Positions 45,058 through 54,392 of a DNA stretch of 64,000 bases are shown piece after piece. The stretch's first letter is position 1. Every line of letters begins with the position of its first letter. Source of the stretch: Pseudomonas sp. CFBP 13711. Its GTDB lineage: Bacteria > Pseudomonadota > Gammaproteobacteria > Pseudomonadales > Pseudomonadaceae. The translations under genes and the position numbers were made by a program. The stretch is from positions 149,593-213,592 of the forward strand of contig NZ_JACYVI010000011.1 in the NCBI RefSeq assembly GCF_014842265.1, read 5' to 3'. The notes under the pieces are model-generated. The model was not told where the DNA came from, made no database searches, and was given only the letters and a program-made list of their open reading frames with translations.

Positions 45058-45498
45058 ATGACTGACGCTATAGATCATTTACTCATCGCTGCACTGATGA
45101 AAGACTCGCGCCTGTCTCTGAAGGCTCTCGCCAACGTCAGCGGCCTTTCTTCCCCCAGCGTTGCCGAGCGGCTGCGCCGCCTTGAAGAGCGCGGAGTGCT
45201 TAACGCTTACACCGTGGAAATTGACCCAAAACAATTTGGTTACATGCTTCAGGCCATTGTGCGCATACGTCCGCTTCCCGGACAGTTGCAGGAGGTCGAG
45301 CGGCAGATTCAATCTATTCCGGAGTTTACGGAATGCGACAAGGTTACCGGCGAGGACTGCTTCATCGCCAAGCTGCATGTACGGACGATGGATCAGCTAG
45401 ACGCATTGCTTGATCGCCTGAATGCCTATGCCGAGACTAATACAGCAATTGTCAAAAAGACGCCTGTAAAGCGCAGGTTGCCGCCGTTGACTGAATGA
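45058..45498 (+). CDS. Lrp/AsnC-family transcriptional regulator
   Basis: A 146-residue Lrp/AsnC protein. The helix-turn-helix is LSLKALANVSGLSSPSVAERLRRLEERGVL (residues about 18-47), then a RAM ligand domain with VRIRPLPGQLQEVERQIQSI and CDKVTGEDCFIAKLHV. It is divergent from the EamA exporter and is its probable regulator, responding to an amino acid. The leader contains the terminator-like hairpin described separately. Confidence 0.9.
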   Translation: MTDAIDHLLIAALMKDSRLSLKALANVSGLSSPSVAERLRRLEERGVLNAYTVEIDPKQFGYMLQAIVRIRPLPGQLQEVERQIQSIPEFTECDKVTGEDCFIAKLHVRTMDQLDALLDRLNAYAETNTAIVKKTPVKRRLPPLTE

Positions 45499-45669
45499 AT
45501 TGGAATGCTTGTGGCTGCTCGCAGGCACTTCGTCCTGCGTTAGCAAACGGGTAGGCCTCTTGTGCAGATCAGTAAGGTGTCGAAAGATGCGCAAATGCGG
45601 GGCAGGGTAGATGACTTGTTCGGATGGATGCAGAAGTTGACCACCCCTAATTGATCAGGAAATTTAAGG

Positions 45670-46317
45670 TTAGTGGTGAGAGGTCAAAGCAACCGGCTCG
45701 ATCACAGCTGTCACGTCCGTCAATCTCAGAGTCCAAAAACATCCCTGGATGCTTTTGGCTTCAAATGGGCCCATGTCAACGGCACTCTGATCCAGCTCAA
45801 ATACTGCTGACCATGATTTCTGCATCCGTTGCCGGAGCTGCTGCGCAGCATCGGATCCTTCCTCAACATCTTCCTTAGCCCGATCAAAATCTTGCTCATC
45901 AAGCTCCGACGACCAGACATACCAGTTGTTGAGTACAAAATGCCAAAGGTCAAAGCAGGACAGGACAACCTGTTCGGAGGGAACGGCGAGTTGAAGCACC
46001 ACAGGATCTCTAAGACCTTCCGCGTCTTCAATGAAGGGCTCAGGATGGCTCTCGTCACGCTTTACCCAGCACCACCAAGGAGATAAGCCCTGCGCGGGGG
46101 CGAGTATCCCAGCGCTGGCCATCGAGTCCTTCATCCAGGCATAAGCGTTCTGAAAGATGGGGTCATCATCGGTGTTGCTGATGGGGCACGTAAGCTCCCC
46201 CTCAGCCTTCAGCCGTTGCCAAGTCGAGCGCTCCATTACCGTCCAGCACGTTAGGCGACCGTTTTTGGAAAACTCCATTTGCCATTTTTGAATCACGGAC
46301 GTCAGTGACGAATACAT
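45670..46317 (-). CDS. DUF3841 family protein
   Basis: A 215-residue protein of the DUF3841 type: CWTVMERSTWQRLKAEGEL near the start, AYAWMKDSMASAG, then LSPWWCWVKRDESHPEP and VVLSCFDLWHFVLNNWYV. It is tryptophan-rich and has no signal or membrane segment. The first ATG (46317) lacks a good ribosome site and ATG 46278 before EFSKNGRL may be the true start. GCGGTCA and TGACCGC (46347-46353 and 46363-46369) form a dyad just upstream. Function unknown; often found in accessory regions. Confidence 0.7.
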   Translation of the reverse strand: MYSSLTSVIQKWQMEFSKNGRLTCWTVMERSTWQRLKAEGELTCPISNTDDDPIFQNAYAWMKDSMASAGILAPAQGLSPWWCWVKRDESHPEPFIEDAEGLRDPVVLQLAVPSEQVVLSCFDLWHFVLNNWYVWSSELDEQDFDRAKEDVEEGSDAAQQLRQRMQKSWSAVFELDQSAVDMGPFEAKSIQGCFWTLRLTDVTAVIEPVALTSHH

Positions 46318-46621
46318 TATCTATTTAGCTCAAGAACCGATGAGGAGCGGTCATGCTGGTAGTGACCGCAAGACGTGAGCGATACAATCCGTCTGGTTCA
46401 ACGAACGGTGTGTATGCTCCAGGCCCCTTTGGAATTCGATCAGCTTGCTCGAACTCAAAGTTTTTTAATTTGTGCCTGCGTGCGCTCTGGATTAATCATA
46501 GAACTTACCAGCTAGCAAAATAGCTGCGCAACGCTGCCATGGGTTTGATCCGGCGCGAGTCGGCTTGTGAAGGCTAGAGGTCAGTTTAAAGTAGCCCAAC
46601 GCGCCCGCTGCACCTATCCGA

Positions 46622-46800
46622 CACCAAACATTCCAACCTTCAGAAACAGAAAAGCCCGGCGAACCGGGCTCTCTTGAACCGAACGCTGCTTATCGAGCGG
46701 CTTTAAGTTTGATCACGTCACCGGATACGGTGGTGGTGTAGCCGTTCAGAACCCATGCCCAAAACCTCTTTTCCTGCACTTGAGTATTGATCAGCGCATC
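46622..46800. repeat. 179-base direct repeat, copy 1 (3' end of lipoprotein gene plus terminator)
   Basis: This stretch matches 56318-56496 in the same orientation, over 179 bases without gaps and with about 12 mismatches by hand count (about 93%). It covers the last 37 codons of the lipoprotein gene, its terminator hairpin and about 30 bases beyond. Copy 2 is joined to a recombinase gene, so this looks like a gene-tail attachment site. Confidence 0.85.
46653..46670 (-). terminator. Terminator of the lipoprotein gene
   Basis: AGCCCGG and CCGGGCT pair over a CGAA loop; on the minus strand the stem is followed by TTTTCTG. It lies 20 bases after the lipoprotein stop. The 372 bases from 46318 to 46689 hold only this, the dyad near 46347 and the repeat. 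Confidence 0.7.
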
Positions 46801-47025
46801 GCCACCTTTGGCTTGGATGGCGTAACTCTGAGCGCGGACGAAACGGTCGTTTTGACGAATCGGGATCAGACCGAAGAGCATCAGGCCAGTGGCGCTTGCC
46901 TCACTGTGGCCAACGACAGTGTACTGGCTGCTGTCGTATTGCTGGGTCTTCATGGCGGTGCCGGTGCAACCCGCTAGAACCAGACCACATGCTGCAGAAG
47001 CGATGATTTTGCTGAAAGACTTCAC
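46690..47025 (-). CDS. Small lipoprotein of unknown function (GTG start)
   Basis: A 111-residue lipoprotein: KSFSKIIASAACGLVLAGCT gives a signal peptide with lipobox LAGC. The mature part has YTVVGHSEASATGLMLFGLI, then GGDALINTQVQEKRFWAWVL and ends TVSGDVIKLKAAR. GTG 47025 has GGAG seven bases before it; in-frame starts further up (47037, 47094) would lengthen the signal oddly. Its last 37 codons and terminator are duplicated at 56386-56496 on the end of a recombinase gene, which suggests that this gene's 3' end serves as an integration site. Family not recognised. Confidence 0.78.
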   Translation of the reverse strand: MKSFSKIIASAACGLVLAGCTGTAMKTQQYDSSQYTVVGHSEASATGLMLFGLIPIRQNDRFVRAQSYAIQAKGGDALINTQVQEKRFWAWVLNGYTTTVSGDVIKLKAAR

Positions 47026-47262
47026 GTAAAACTCCATTGAAAAGAGCCCGAATCCAATTATTGGGCGGCGACACTTCACCCGAAGGGATAACACGTGTGC
47101 GCACCGACACTCTCAGTGGAGGAGTCTTTAATCCGGGCGATTCAGATCGCCCCGATTCTCTCAAGAACCGATGCGTGTAGACCGCAGCCTGGAAGGGGGG
47201 GCCGGGTTGGGCAGCAGCAGCCTTCAAGCTGAGCGCTGTCATCTGTGCGGTACAGAGTAAGC

Positions 47263-47721
47263 CTAAAGCCTGCGCTGCATTAGCGAATGCTCTTTGCCCC
47301 AGGCACGAAATGACTCTAGATACTCCCATCCTCGCTTTGCGTAATACTCACGTCGGTCATGTGTGTGCAAATACAGCTTCGGATGTCCGATTTCTTTTGC
47401 TGTGGAGCAGACCTCTGCAATTAGCTGTTCGGCCAAGCCACGCTTCCTTGCTGACGGTGCAACAAGCACACACGCAAGCCACGGCCCCACTTCTGAGTAA
47501 TCGGGCGAGTCGTTTTTGGCCAGGGCGGCCCCTCCAAGGAGCTGACCATTTTCCAGAGCGATCACGGTTCGCCAGTTCCCGTCATTCTGGCCATCTTTAA
47601 ATTCGCGCTGCCAATCAGGGAGCGCCTGAGTAGCGAATTCATACGCGAACTGTTCATGCAGCCACGATGCAAATGTGTCGCTATAGCCCATATGATCGCG
47701 AAGCAAGACCGTCTGGAACAT
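47263..47721 (-). CDS. GNAT-family acetyltransferase
   Basis: A 152-residue GNAT protein. The acetyl-CoA site is VLVAPSARKRGLAEQLIAEV, preceded by the VIALENGQLLGGAALAKN strand and followed by KLYLHTHDRREYYAKRGWEY, the usual last core strand and helix. ATG 47721 is preferred because AAGGAT precedes it; the frame extends to 47859 without homology. Substrate unknown. The 374 bases between this gene and the ankyrin gene show no supported feature. Confidence 0.8.
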   Translation of the reverse strand: MFQTVLLRDHMGYSDTFASWLHEQFAYEFATQALPDWQREFKDGQNDGNWRTVIALENGQLLGGAALAKNDSPDYSEVGPWLACVLVAPSARKRGLAEQLIAEVCSTAKEIGHPKLYLHTHDRREYYAKRGWEYLESFRAWGKEHSLMQRRL

Positions 47722-48095
47722 GTGATTAATCCTTGAGATGAGCCGGTTTGTAGCGTCTGATTCAGGTACGCGCGCTGCGTCGGCATTCACGGCTGCCGCA
47801 ACGTAATTGTTGGCATTCAAGCCATCACCCAGCGGTTTAGCGATGCCGAACTGACACAACAGTCGTGCGAGCCAGATGGGTCATATCACAGGTTTTAGGT
47901 GCAACAAGCCTAGCCTGTCAAAAAGCTGATGGGGCTGGTTAATGATGCCTGGCCGGTGCTGCAGTTTAAGCAAACACTTGGGAAAACGCGGGGCTTAGGG
48001 CGGCTTGACTTATCCTTGAGTAATACCTTGGTTGAGTGTGCCGTAAGCGTCCGGCGAACTCACCTAGCTGTGACCAAAAACCTAGTGAATCTATA

Positions 48096-49193
48096 ATGAA
48101 AAACCTCTTTATCAGGATGATGACTGCCTTAATGAGTACGCGTAAAAGAAAGAAACTCCCGAAGGATTTCGATCAACTGCTGGAGCACGCTCCGTTTGCC
48201 GAGTTGATCGCAGTGTTCGATGTGTGCGACCTCGAAGCCACCGGTGGCTACAGCAAAAGCACCGCGCTTGGTTTTTATAATTGCCCCGATGATCTGGTTC
48301 GCTGGCTGGTGGAGCAGGGCGCAGACGTTGATGCTCGTGACCAGTGTCAGCGAACAGCCTTGCACCATCGTGGTTCGAGCTGGAAAGGAGGTGTCGATCT
48401 GCTGCTGGATCTAGGGGCCGATATCGAGGCTCAGGATTATCAGAGCGAGACACCGCTGCAAGCGGCGATCAAGAGTCACAAGGCCGATGCAATCGCTGCC
48501 CTGATCCGCCGAGGCGCCAATAAAGAGGTTAGAAGCCGCCAGGGATACAGCCTGCTGCACCTCGCACTGCTGACCACGTCCAACGCCGACATTACTGCCA
48601 CTGCGAAAATCGCTCAGATCTTGTTGGAGGCAGGTTCGCAAGTCGAAGCCGCTATGCGTTCGGAGGTGGAGCGTATCGGCCGTGGATTCGAATTTCACCG
48701 AGCCGGCTTCAACCCTGATTACCTGCATGCAACGGATGCAGCCCTGATCACTCTCTATCGCCTTTTCAATGTAAATCCAGTTGCCGCGCGCGACATCCAT
48801 GACGGTCAAGCTACGATAGTCGTGACACCAGCTGACTGGCCTGCCCAGCATCAGCAATTGTGGAAACTGCTGGTGCCATCCTCTGGTGCAGCAACTACGG
48901 TGCAAGGTGAAGTGATCCGCATCAGTGGCCGTATCTCGATAGAGATCAACGACAATGGCTCGGCCAACTGGGACGCGGATTTCAAGAAAATGCTAAAAGC
49001 GCTTGTGGAGCATCTAGGCAGTGCCGTGCCCTTAAGGGACCTGGAGCTGTCCGAAGCCCGCACGCTCGCTGCTGCACTAAAAAACGGTACCGACCCTGCC
49101 GAGTACAGTGATCGCCTGTGTGAACTGGCCGTATGCTGGGTCATCGCCAATCCGCGGCCAATGCCGATGAATACGCCTTCCTATAATCGCTGA
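48096..49193 (+). CDS. Ankyrin-repeat protein
   Basis: A 365-residue protein with ankyrin repeats at about residues 55-185: DLVRWLVEQGADVDARDQCQ, GVDLLLDLGADIEAQDYQSE, TPLQAAIKSHKADAIAALIR and RGANKEVRSRQGYSLLHLAL. The rest has no recognised domain. No export signal is clear; the first 15 residues (KNLFIRMMTALMS) are only mildly hydrophobic. ATG 48096 is chosen over 48036 from protein appearance. The role could be protein binding, including immunity to a toxin, but no partner gene is visible. Confidence 0.72.
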   Translation: MKNLFIRMMTALMSTRKRKKLPKDFDQLLEHAPFAELIAVFDVCDLEATGGYSKSTALGFYNCPDDLVRWLVEQGADVDARDQCQRTALHHRGSSWKGGVDLLLDLGADIEAQDYQSETPLQAAIKSHKADAIAALIRRGANKEVRSRQGYSLLHLALLTTSNADITATAKIAQILLEAGSQVEAAMRSEVERIGRGFEFHRAGFNPDYLHATDAALITLYRLFNVNPVAARDIHDGQATIVVTPADWPAQHQQLWKLLVPSSGAATTVQGEVIRISGRISIEINDNGSANWDADFKKMLKALVEHLGSAVPLRDLELSEARTLAAALKNGTDPAEYSDRLCELAVCWVIANPRPMPMNTPSYNR

Positions 49194-49331
49194 TGTAGCT
49201 CTAGGAGTTCTCGGCATCGGGTTATTGAACTGGCCCAGCCGTTCGGCGGAGTGTTTAGGAAAACCAGGCGAATGACTGATTACCGGCGTTCGGCTAACAT
49301 CGGTCATATCAAAACGACCTTGGAGATTTAA

Positions 49332-49700
49332 ATGTCCCGCCTTGCTGAATTTCGCAAACTTGAACAACAGCTCGCAGCCCAGCTCGCCGAACTTGAAACC
49401 CTGAAAAATGATAGCGGTTTGAAGAAAGAAATCGAATTTGAAACCAAACTGCGTGGCCTGCTCGGTGAGTACGGCTTCAGCTTGAGAGAGATAGTCGGCA
49501 TTCTCGATCCTCAGGGAACCAGCGGTCGGCCGTCTGCTCCAGTGGCTGCCGAGAAAAAGACACGCAAGGCCCGAGAGATGAAGGTTTATAAAAACCCCCT
49601 GACAGGTGAGGTCGTAGAAACCAAGGGCGGCAACCACAAGCTGCTGAAGGCCTGGAAAGGCCAGTTCGGCGACGAGGTTGAGAACTGGTTGGTTAAATGA
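49332..49700 (+). CDS. MvaT/MvaU-family H-NS-like DNA-binding protein
   Basis: A 122-residue xenogeneic silencer of the MvaT family. The N-terminal oligomerisation coiled coil is RLAEFRKLEQQLAAQLAELE, a linker follows, and the C-terminal DNA-binding part reads MKVYKNPLTGEVVETKGGNH with KLLKAWKGQFGDEVENWL. Such proteins coat AT-rich foreign DNA. Chromosomal mvaT genes lie in conserved housekeeping contexts; this one stands in an accessory stretch near the prophage and may be an extra paralogue. It is monocistronic with a strong terminator. Confidence 0.88.
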   Translation: MSRLAEFRKLEQQLAAQLAELETLKNDSGLKKEIEFETKLRGLLGEYGFSLREIVGILDPQGTSGRPSAPVAAEKKTRKAREMKVYKNPLTGEVVETKGGNHKLLKAWKGQFGDEVENWLVK

Positions 49701-49717
49701 CCCGTTGGAGTTGAAAT

Positions 49718-49740
49718 AGCCGTCGTAAGACGGCTTTTTT
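49718..49740 (+). terminator. Rho-independent terminator of the MvaT-like gene
   Basis: AGCCGTC and GACGGCT pair over a GTAA loop and are followed by TTTTT, 17 bases after the stop codon. A textbook intrinsic terminator. Confidence 0.9.
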
Positions 49741-49826
49741 ATGGCTGCGATTGCGCTCTGACGAGAGCTGTGAAGCGTTTGGAGACGCTTCCTGGGCAGG
49801 ACCTACCAAGCCGGCGTGTTTAGTAC

Positions 49827-50453
49827 TCAGCTTGCGAACTTGTAATCACCGCCTTTTTTTACCGCACTGATATAGGCCGGCCGCGCCTGGAACCGGTCGA
49901 TCCACGCGGAGAGGCCAGGGTAGTCGTGCAGCATGCCTTGGGACTTTGCAAACTCGCCAATAAAGCTCATCTGGATATCCGCGCCGCTGATTTCTTCACC
50001 CAACAAGTAGGGAGTAAGTTTCAAGGCGGTCTCCAGGTAACCTAGATAGTTGGCCAGTTCAGATTCGATTCGCGGCTGCAGCGGCTTGCCAGCTTCCCCA
50101 AGGCGCCCGACATAAAGACTCAGCATCAGCGGCAGCATGGCCGACCCTTCTGCGAAATGTAGCCATTGCACATATTCGTCATAGGTTGCGGTGGCCGGGT
50201 CAGGTTGCAAGCGGCCGTCGCCGTGGCGGCGGATCAGATAATCGACGATAGCCCCGGATTCGATCAGCACATGAGGACCATCCTGAATAACCGGTGATTT
50301 GCCCAGCGGGTTTATGGCTTTCAGTTCAGGTGGCGCCAGGTTGGTCTTGGCGTCTCTTTGGTAGTGCTTGATTTCGTAGGGCAGGGCGAGCTCCTCGAGT
50401 AGCCAGAGGATGCGCTGCGAGCGGGAATTATTGAGATGGTGAACGATGATCAT
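49827..50453 (-). CDS. Glutathione S-transferase
   Basis: A 208-residue cytosolic GST. The N-terminal thioredoxin-like domain has HHLNNSRSQRILWLLEELAL with the serine at the glutathione site, NPLGKSPVIQDGP with the cis-proline, and LIESGAIVDYLIRR. The helical domain starts near 85. It is of the bacterial beta-like class and stands alone; its 3' end faces the MvaT-like gene. The gap up to the CsbD gene holds no other recognised feature apart from a KOPS octamer at 50579-50586. Substrate unknown. Confidence 0.87.
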   Translation of the reverse strand: MIIVHHLNNSRSQRILWLLEELALPYEIKHYQRDAKTNLAPPELKAINPLGKSPVIQDGPHVLIESGAIVDYLIRRHGDGRLQPDPATATYDEYVQWLHFAEGSAMLPLMLSLYVGRLGEAGKPLQPRIESELANYLGYLETALKLTPYLLGEEISGADIQMSFIGEFAKSQGMLHDYPGLSAWIDRFQARPAYISAVKKGGDYKFAS

Positions 50454-50722
50454 GAAGATCCCTATGAGATGGAAAGGTGTGTAGGGACAGACTGTTGTGT
50501 CGCACTGTGGTTCTAAAAGGTTGCGAAATCAGTAGTCAGTAGCCTTCTCGAAGGCCGTGTCTCGGTCAGGATGGCGACGGGTAGGGGGGGTGGGTGTCAT
50601 GCGGAGAAATCCAGAGGCTCATCCCCGCTGAACTAATCACTGCGCCCGTCCCCTAATTCTGCGCACGTTGCGCCAATCCCAGGCTGATCCTGGGTCACTC
50701 ACATACGAAGGTTTGGTGAATC

Positions 50723-50971
50723 ATGAAGAGCGAACAGGTAGAAGGCGTTGTAGAGCAGGTTGCCGGCAAAGCACAGAGCGCAGTAGGGAAACTGTTTGGT
50801 GATTCGAAGCTGGAGGCGGAAGGTACCGGTCGCCAGGCTTCTGGTCAGCTGACCCAAGCTTATGGCGATGCGATGGACAGCATCTCTGCGTTTGTTAAAG
50901 AGAAACCAGTCGCTGCAGTTGCCATTGGCGGCATTGCTTTGCTGATTCTGGACCGTCTCTTTCGCCGCTGA
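50723..50971 (+). CDS. CsbD-family stress protein
   Basis: An 82-residue CsbD-like protein: MKSEQVEGVVEQVAGKAQSA, then VGKLFGDSKLEAEGTGRQAS, ending in a hydrophobic helix (AAVAIGGIALLILDRLFRR). The C-terminal membrane helix fits the YjbJ/CsbD-plus-helix type common in Pseudomonas, usually induced by general stress. The 281 bases after it contain an 8-bp hairpin (CCCCCCGA 51028-51035 with TCGGGGGG 51055-51062) and nothing else recognised. Confidence 0.85.
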   Translation: MKSEQVEGVVEQVAGKAQSAVGKLFGDSKLEAEGTGRQASGQLTQAYGDAMDSISAFVKEKPVAAVAIGGIALLILDRLFRR

Positions 50972-51252
50972 GTGAAGAGCGAGGGACGCTCCTACAGGGG
51001 CCTTCCAGTTCAGTTTAGATATGCCTGCCCCCCGAGGACTGCCCGCTAGCAGCTTCGGGGGGAGGATTGCGGGGACAGGAATCTCCTGAGGCTCCCCGTT
51101 TATTTGCTTACGATGCAAGTCCCCCGGAAGCAGTGAGGAACTCATTTAATTCATCTTCACATAACCTCCTGGCCGGTTTGCTTGGCTGGAGGAGGTGCGC
51201 TTGGAGCTAAAGGCGATGAGAGGGTGGCTGACTATCTATACTTCTTAAGTCG

Positions 51253-51969
51253 CTATCTGCCTCCCAGACTTCCGCCACCATCGACGCTGATCACCTGGCC
51301 CGTCACAAAGGATGCATTTTCACCAAGCAGGAAGGTGATCAGAGAGGCAACTTCTGATGGCGTTCCCAGCCTTTGCATCGGAATCGTGGATAGTATTTGA
51401 CGCTCAGCATCACTCCCCACTGGTCTGGTGGCTCGGAAAAGCTCTGTTTCTATAGGGCCAGGCGCGACTGCATTTACTGTGATTCCGATCGGCGCCAATT
51501 CAAGCGCCCAAGTACGGGTAATGCCCACCAAAGCGCTTTTGGCGGCAGAGTATGCTGTTCGATCTCGTGCTCCATAAATGGCTCGGCTGCAAACATTCAC
51601 TATGCGTCCTGCCGAGGACTGCTTGAGGGATGGCAGGCAAGCCTGAGTGACCTGTACCGACGCCCTCACATTCAGGTCAAGGACGCTGTGGAGTGTCTCA
51701 AGGTCAAGCTTTTCAAGGCTCTGCGGGGTCGCAATACCTGCATTGTTGACGACGGCGTCAATGGAAGTCCGCTCTAACAGTTTCCGAAGCATCTCACCCG
51801 TTTTCTGGGCGTTAGCTAAATCACACAGCACTAGCGTGCCGGGAAAATTGTCAATTGCTCGCCTGGCGATGCCAACCACATCCCATCCTGACTCTGTCAA
51901 ATGGCAGCTGAGCGCTAAACCTATCCCTTTGGTAGCACCTGTCACCAATGCAGTTCGGGTGTTGTTCAT
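51253..51969 (-). CDS. SDR family oxidoreductase
   Basis: A 238-residue classical SDR with TGATKGIGLALS, NNAGIATP, IVNVCSRAIYG for the catalytic serine (C in the usual S position next to it), YSAAKSALVG for the tyrosine/lysine pair, and ITVNAVAPGPIETELF. The C-terminal GQVISVDGGGSLGG is typical of FabG-like enzymes. ATG 51969 follows AAGG; the frame is open to 52029. It stands alone. Substrate unknown. Confidence 0.85.
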   Translation of the reverse strand: MNNTRTALVTGATKGIGLALSCHLTESGWDVVGIARRAIDNFPGTLVLCDLANAQKTGEMLRKLLERTSIDAVVNNAGIATPQSLEKLDLETLHSVLDLNVRASVQVTQACLPSLKQSSAGRIVNVCSRAIYGARDRTAYSAAKSALVGITRTWALELAPIGITVNAVAPGPIETELFRATRPVGSDAERQILSTIPMQRLGTPSEVASLITFLLGENASFVTGQVISVDGGGSLGGR

Positions 51970-52097
51970 GCTTACCTTCTTTTCATTCGGCACTAAATAT
52001 CCTGATAGCACAGACCTCTCGGCGAACAAAGTGATGCCATTGTGATCTCATTCGTAGATCTCAACTTCTACGTCTCTCGCTCCCCGGGAAGGGCTTT

Positions 52098-52427
52098 GTG
52101 GCCAAACGGTTCCTCAGTACCTGGATTGTCATGTCTGTGATGTTGTGTCTGACTGGGTGCGCCTGGTTTCAGACAGTTCCTCTAACCGGAGCTTACGGGG
52201 AAGGTTTTCATCGTGGATGCGAAGCTCGGGAGCAGGGGTGGGGCTATGAGGCGCGGGATGCTGACGCCCGGGCTCATCTCCAAGGGCGCTACTGGCAAGG
52301 GTGGGGACGCGGTTTCAATTCCTGTCTGTCGCCTTGGGAAAAAGCGCAGCAAGACAAATGGCTGCATGGGGATGACAAAAAATACTGCACCAAGCATCAG
52401 AAAAAGCGCGGCCACTGCAAAGAGTGA
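52098..52427 (+). CDS. Small lipoprotein of unknown function (GTG start)
   Basis: A 109-residue lipoprotein: AKRFLSTWIVMSVMLCLTGC gives a lipobox LTGC at residues 18-21. The mature part is short, aromatic and rich in Gly, Arg and Lys (YWQGWGRGFNSC, HQKKRGHCKE) with four further cysteines. GTG 52098 has GGGAAGGG upstream, which is also a KOPS octamer (52086-52093). No family recognised. Confidence 0.65.
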   Translation: MAKRFLSTWIVMSVMLCLTGCAWFQTVPLTGAYGEGFHRGCEAREQGWGYEARDADARAHLQGRYWQGWGRGFNSCLSPWEKAQQDKWLHGDDKKYCTKHQKKRGHCKE

Positions 52428-52541
52428 TGAAAGGCGACCTCGCTTCCCCGGTAAGTTGCGATGTCGCAGCGCTGACGTGTGTTAAGCGTCGGAACGACTG
52501 CGACTGATCGACCGACAGCATTGAGTCGTCGCATTGACTAC

Positions 52542-53462
52542 TCAGACCTGGGGATTGGGCTTTCCAGGCACATTCGAAGCGATGAGTTCGCGTAGCCACA
52601 TATGGGCGGGGTCTCGGTGCAGTCGCTCCGGCCATAGCATGAGCATTTCAAACCCCGGAATGCTGAGCGGCGGCTCCTGGACAAGGAGGGCCGGCTCATC
52701 ACGTACCAGCCTTTCAGGCACAACTGCAACAAGATCACTGTGCGCCAATGCGGATAGCAGCGAGTTGAAGTTGGGCACCGACAAGACGACGCGCCGTTCC
52801 AGACCTTTGGCAGCAAGTGCCTGGTCAGTGCTGCCTACAAAACCCGCTCCGTTTGGAGACATGACCGCATGCTCAAGCTTGCAGAACGCTTTGAGGCTTA
52901 GCCTGGACGCCAAAGCCGGGTGATCACGCCGCCCGGCCAGCACGTAGCGCTCGTGAACCAATGAGCGTTGCCGTAACTTCGGCGGCGCTTCATCGCGGAT
53001 GTGCAAAGCCAGGTCGAGCCGACCGTTCTCCAGATCATGAGCCAGGTCGGTCGGGTATTTGCTGAGCAGCGCCAATCGAGTGTTTGGCGCAAGGCGCCGC
53101 ATCGGCCCGAGTGACGGCCATACCAGAGCGGCAGTGGCGTAATCACTGGCGGCCACCTTCCAGGTTTGAGTCGACAGTAAGGGCTCAAAGGCCACAGTGG
53201 GGCTGAGCGCGCCTTCTAAAGCCGCGAGTGCTTCACGCAGCGGTCCACGCAATTCGCGACCCCGCTCTGTGGGCAACATCCCTCGAGGGCCCGGCAGCAA
53301 CAACGGATCGTTCAGCATCTCTCTGAGACGGCCTAGCTGCAGGCTGACAGTTGGCTGAGCAAGGTTCAGCAACCGCGCCGCTCGGGTAACGTTTTGCTCG
53401 GCCAACAGCGCGTCCAGCGTGACCAAAAGATTTAGATCCAGCCGATGCAAGCTATTGCTCAT
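52542..53462 (-). CDS. LysR-family regulator, NodD/LinR-like
   Basis: A 306-residue LysR protein starting with LHRLDLNLLVTLDALLAEQN, the opening of the NodD/LinR-like branch, then TRAARLLNLAQPTVSLQLGR as helix-turn-helix and GMLPTERGREL. The effector domain begins near 95. It is divergent from the NQO1-like gene across 85 bases and is its likely regulator. Regulators of this type often control quinone or aromatic detoxification genes. Confidence 0.88.
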   Translation of the reverse strand: MSNSLHRLDLNLLVTLDALLAEQNVTRAARLLNLAQPTVSLQLGRLREMLNDPLLLPGPRGMLPTERGRELRGPLREALAALEGALSPTVAFEPLLSTQTWKVAASDYATAALVWPSLGPMRRLAPNTRLALLSKYPTDLAHDLENGRLDLALHIRDEAPPKLRQRSLVHERYVLAGRRDHPALASRLSLKAFCKLEHAVMSPNGAGFVGSTDQALAAKGLERRVVLSVPNFNSLLSALAHSDLVAVVPERLVRDEPALLVQEPPLSIPGFEMLMLWPERLHRDPAHMWLRELIASNVPGKPNPQV

Positions 53463-53547
53463 GTAAATACCATGTGTTTCGGGAATTCATTTCCAACATA
53501 GTAGACCCGACGCTACGGTGAGGCCATCAACCCACTCGGAGCCCGCA

Positions 53548-54333
53548 ATGAAGCTACTTCTAATCTATGCCCACCCCGAACCTCGCTCTCTCAATGGCGC
53601 ATTGAGAGATTTTGCGGTTGCCCATCTGACAGCCGCAGGGCATGACGTCCAAGTCTCGGATCTCTATCAGATGCGCTGGAAGGCCGCCCTGGACCCGGAC
53701 GACGCACCCGGCTACGCCAGCGATAAGCCCTTCAACCCGGCGACAGAGTCCCATCGCGTATTTGTCGCCGGTACCCAGCCGGCGGACATCGAGACCGAGC
53801 AGGCCAAGTTGCTGTGGGCCGATGCCGTGATCTTCCAGTTTCCCTTGTGGTGGTTTTCCATGCCCGCGATTCTGAAGGGCTGGATTGATCGCGTGTACGC
53901 CCATGGTTTTGCCTACGGCGTCGGCGAACACAGCGAAAGCCACTGGGGGGATCGCTACGGCGAGGGAAGCATGGCGGGCAAGCGTGCGATGCTGGTGGTC
54001 ACGATGGGAGGTTGGGAGTCCCACTACAGTGGCCGGGGCGTCAATGGTGCCTTGAATGACGTGCTGTTCCCTATCCAGCACGGTGTGCTTTTCTACCCGG
54101 GATTCACTGTGATGCCGCCGTTCCCGATCTATAAAACTAGCAAAACCGACGCCGATCGGTTCGAACAGATATGCGCAGCCTATGCCACTCGGCTGGATAA
54201 CCTGTTCCTTGACCAGCCTTTGCGGTTTCGCAGGCAAAACGCTGGCGACTATGAAATTCCGGCACTGACGCTCAAGCCACACCTTGCGCCTGATCGGCAT
54301 GATTTAGGAATCCACCTCCTTGGTGAGGAATAA
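53548..54333 (+). CDS. NAD(P)H-dependent oxidoreductase, NQO1/flavodoxin-2 family
   Basis: A 261-residue flavodoxin-fold quinone reductase. The FMN/FAD site shows YAHPEPRSLNGALRDFAVAH at residues 7-26, IFQFPLWWFSMPAILKGWID near 105 with the family PLWW, and VVTMGGWESHYSG. ATG 53548 is chosen from this match; the frame is open to 53518. It reduces quinones by two electrons in the cytoplasm. It is divergent from its presumed LysR regulator. Confidence 0.88.
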   Translation: MKLLLIYAHPEPRSLNGALRDFAVAHLTAAGHDVQVSDLYQMRWKAALDPDDAPGYASDKPFNPATESHRVFVAGTQPADIETEQAKLLWADAVIFQFPLWWFSMPAILKGWIDRVYAHGFAYGVGEHSESHWGDRYGEGSMAGKRAMLVVTMGGWESHYSGRGVNGALNDVLFPIQHGVLFYPGFTVMPPFPIYKTSKTDADRFEQICAAYATRLDNLFLDQPLRFRRQNAGDYEIPALTLKPHLAPDRHDLGIHLLGEE

Positions 54334-54392
54334 AGGTAGTCGGACCTGTAGACGCGCGGTGCACGCGAACGACCCGCTCGCCAAGGCGCAGA

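Noticed and set aside
47930..48098. An open stretch before the ankyrin gene that could be a gene fragment
   Set aside because: No start with a ribosome site and no recognisable similarity; treated as non-coding.
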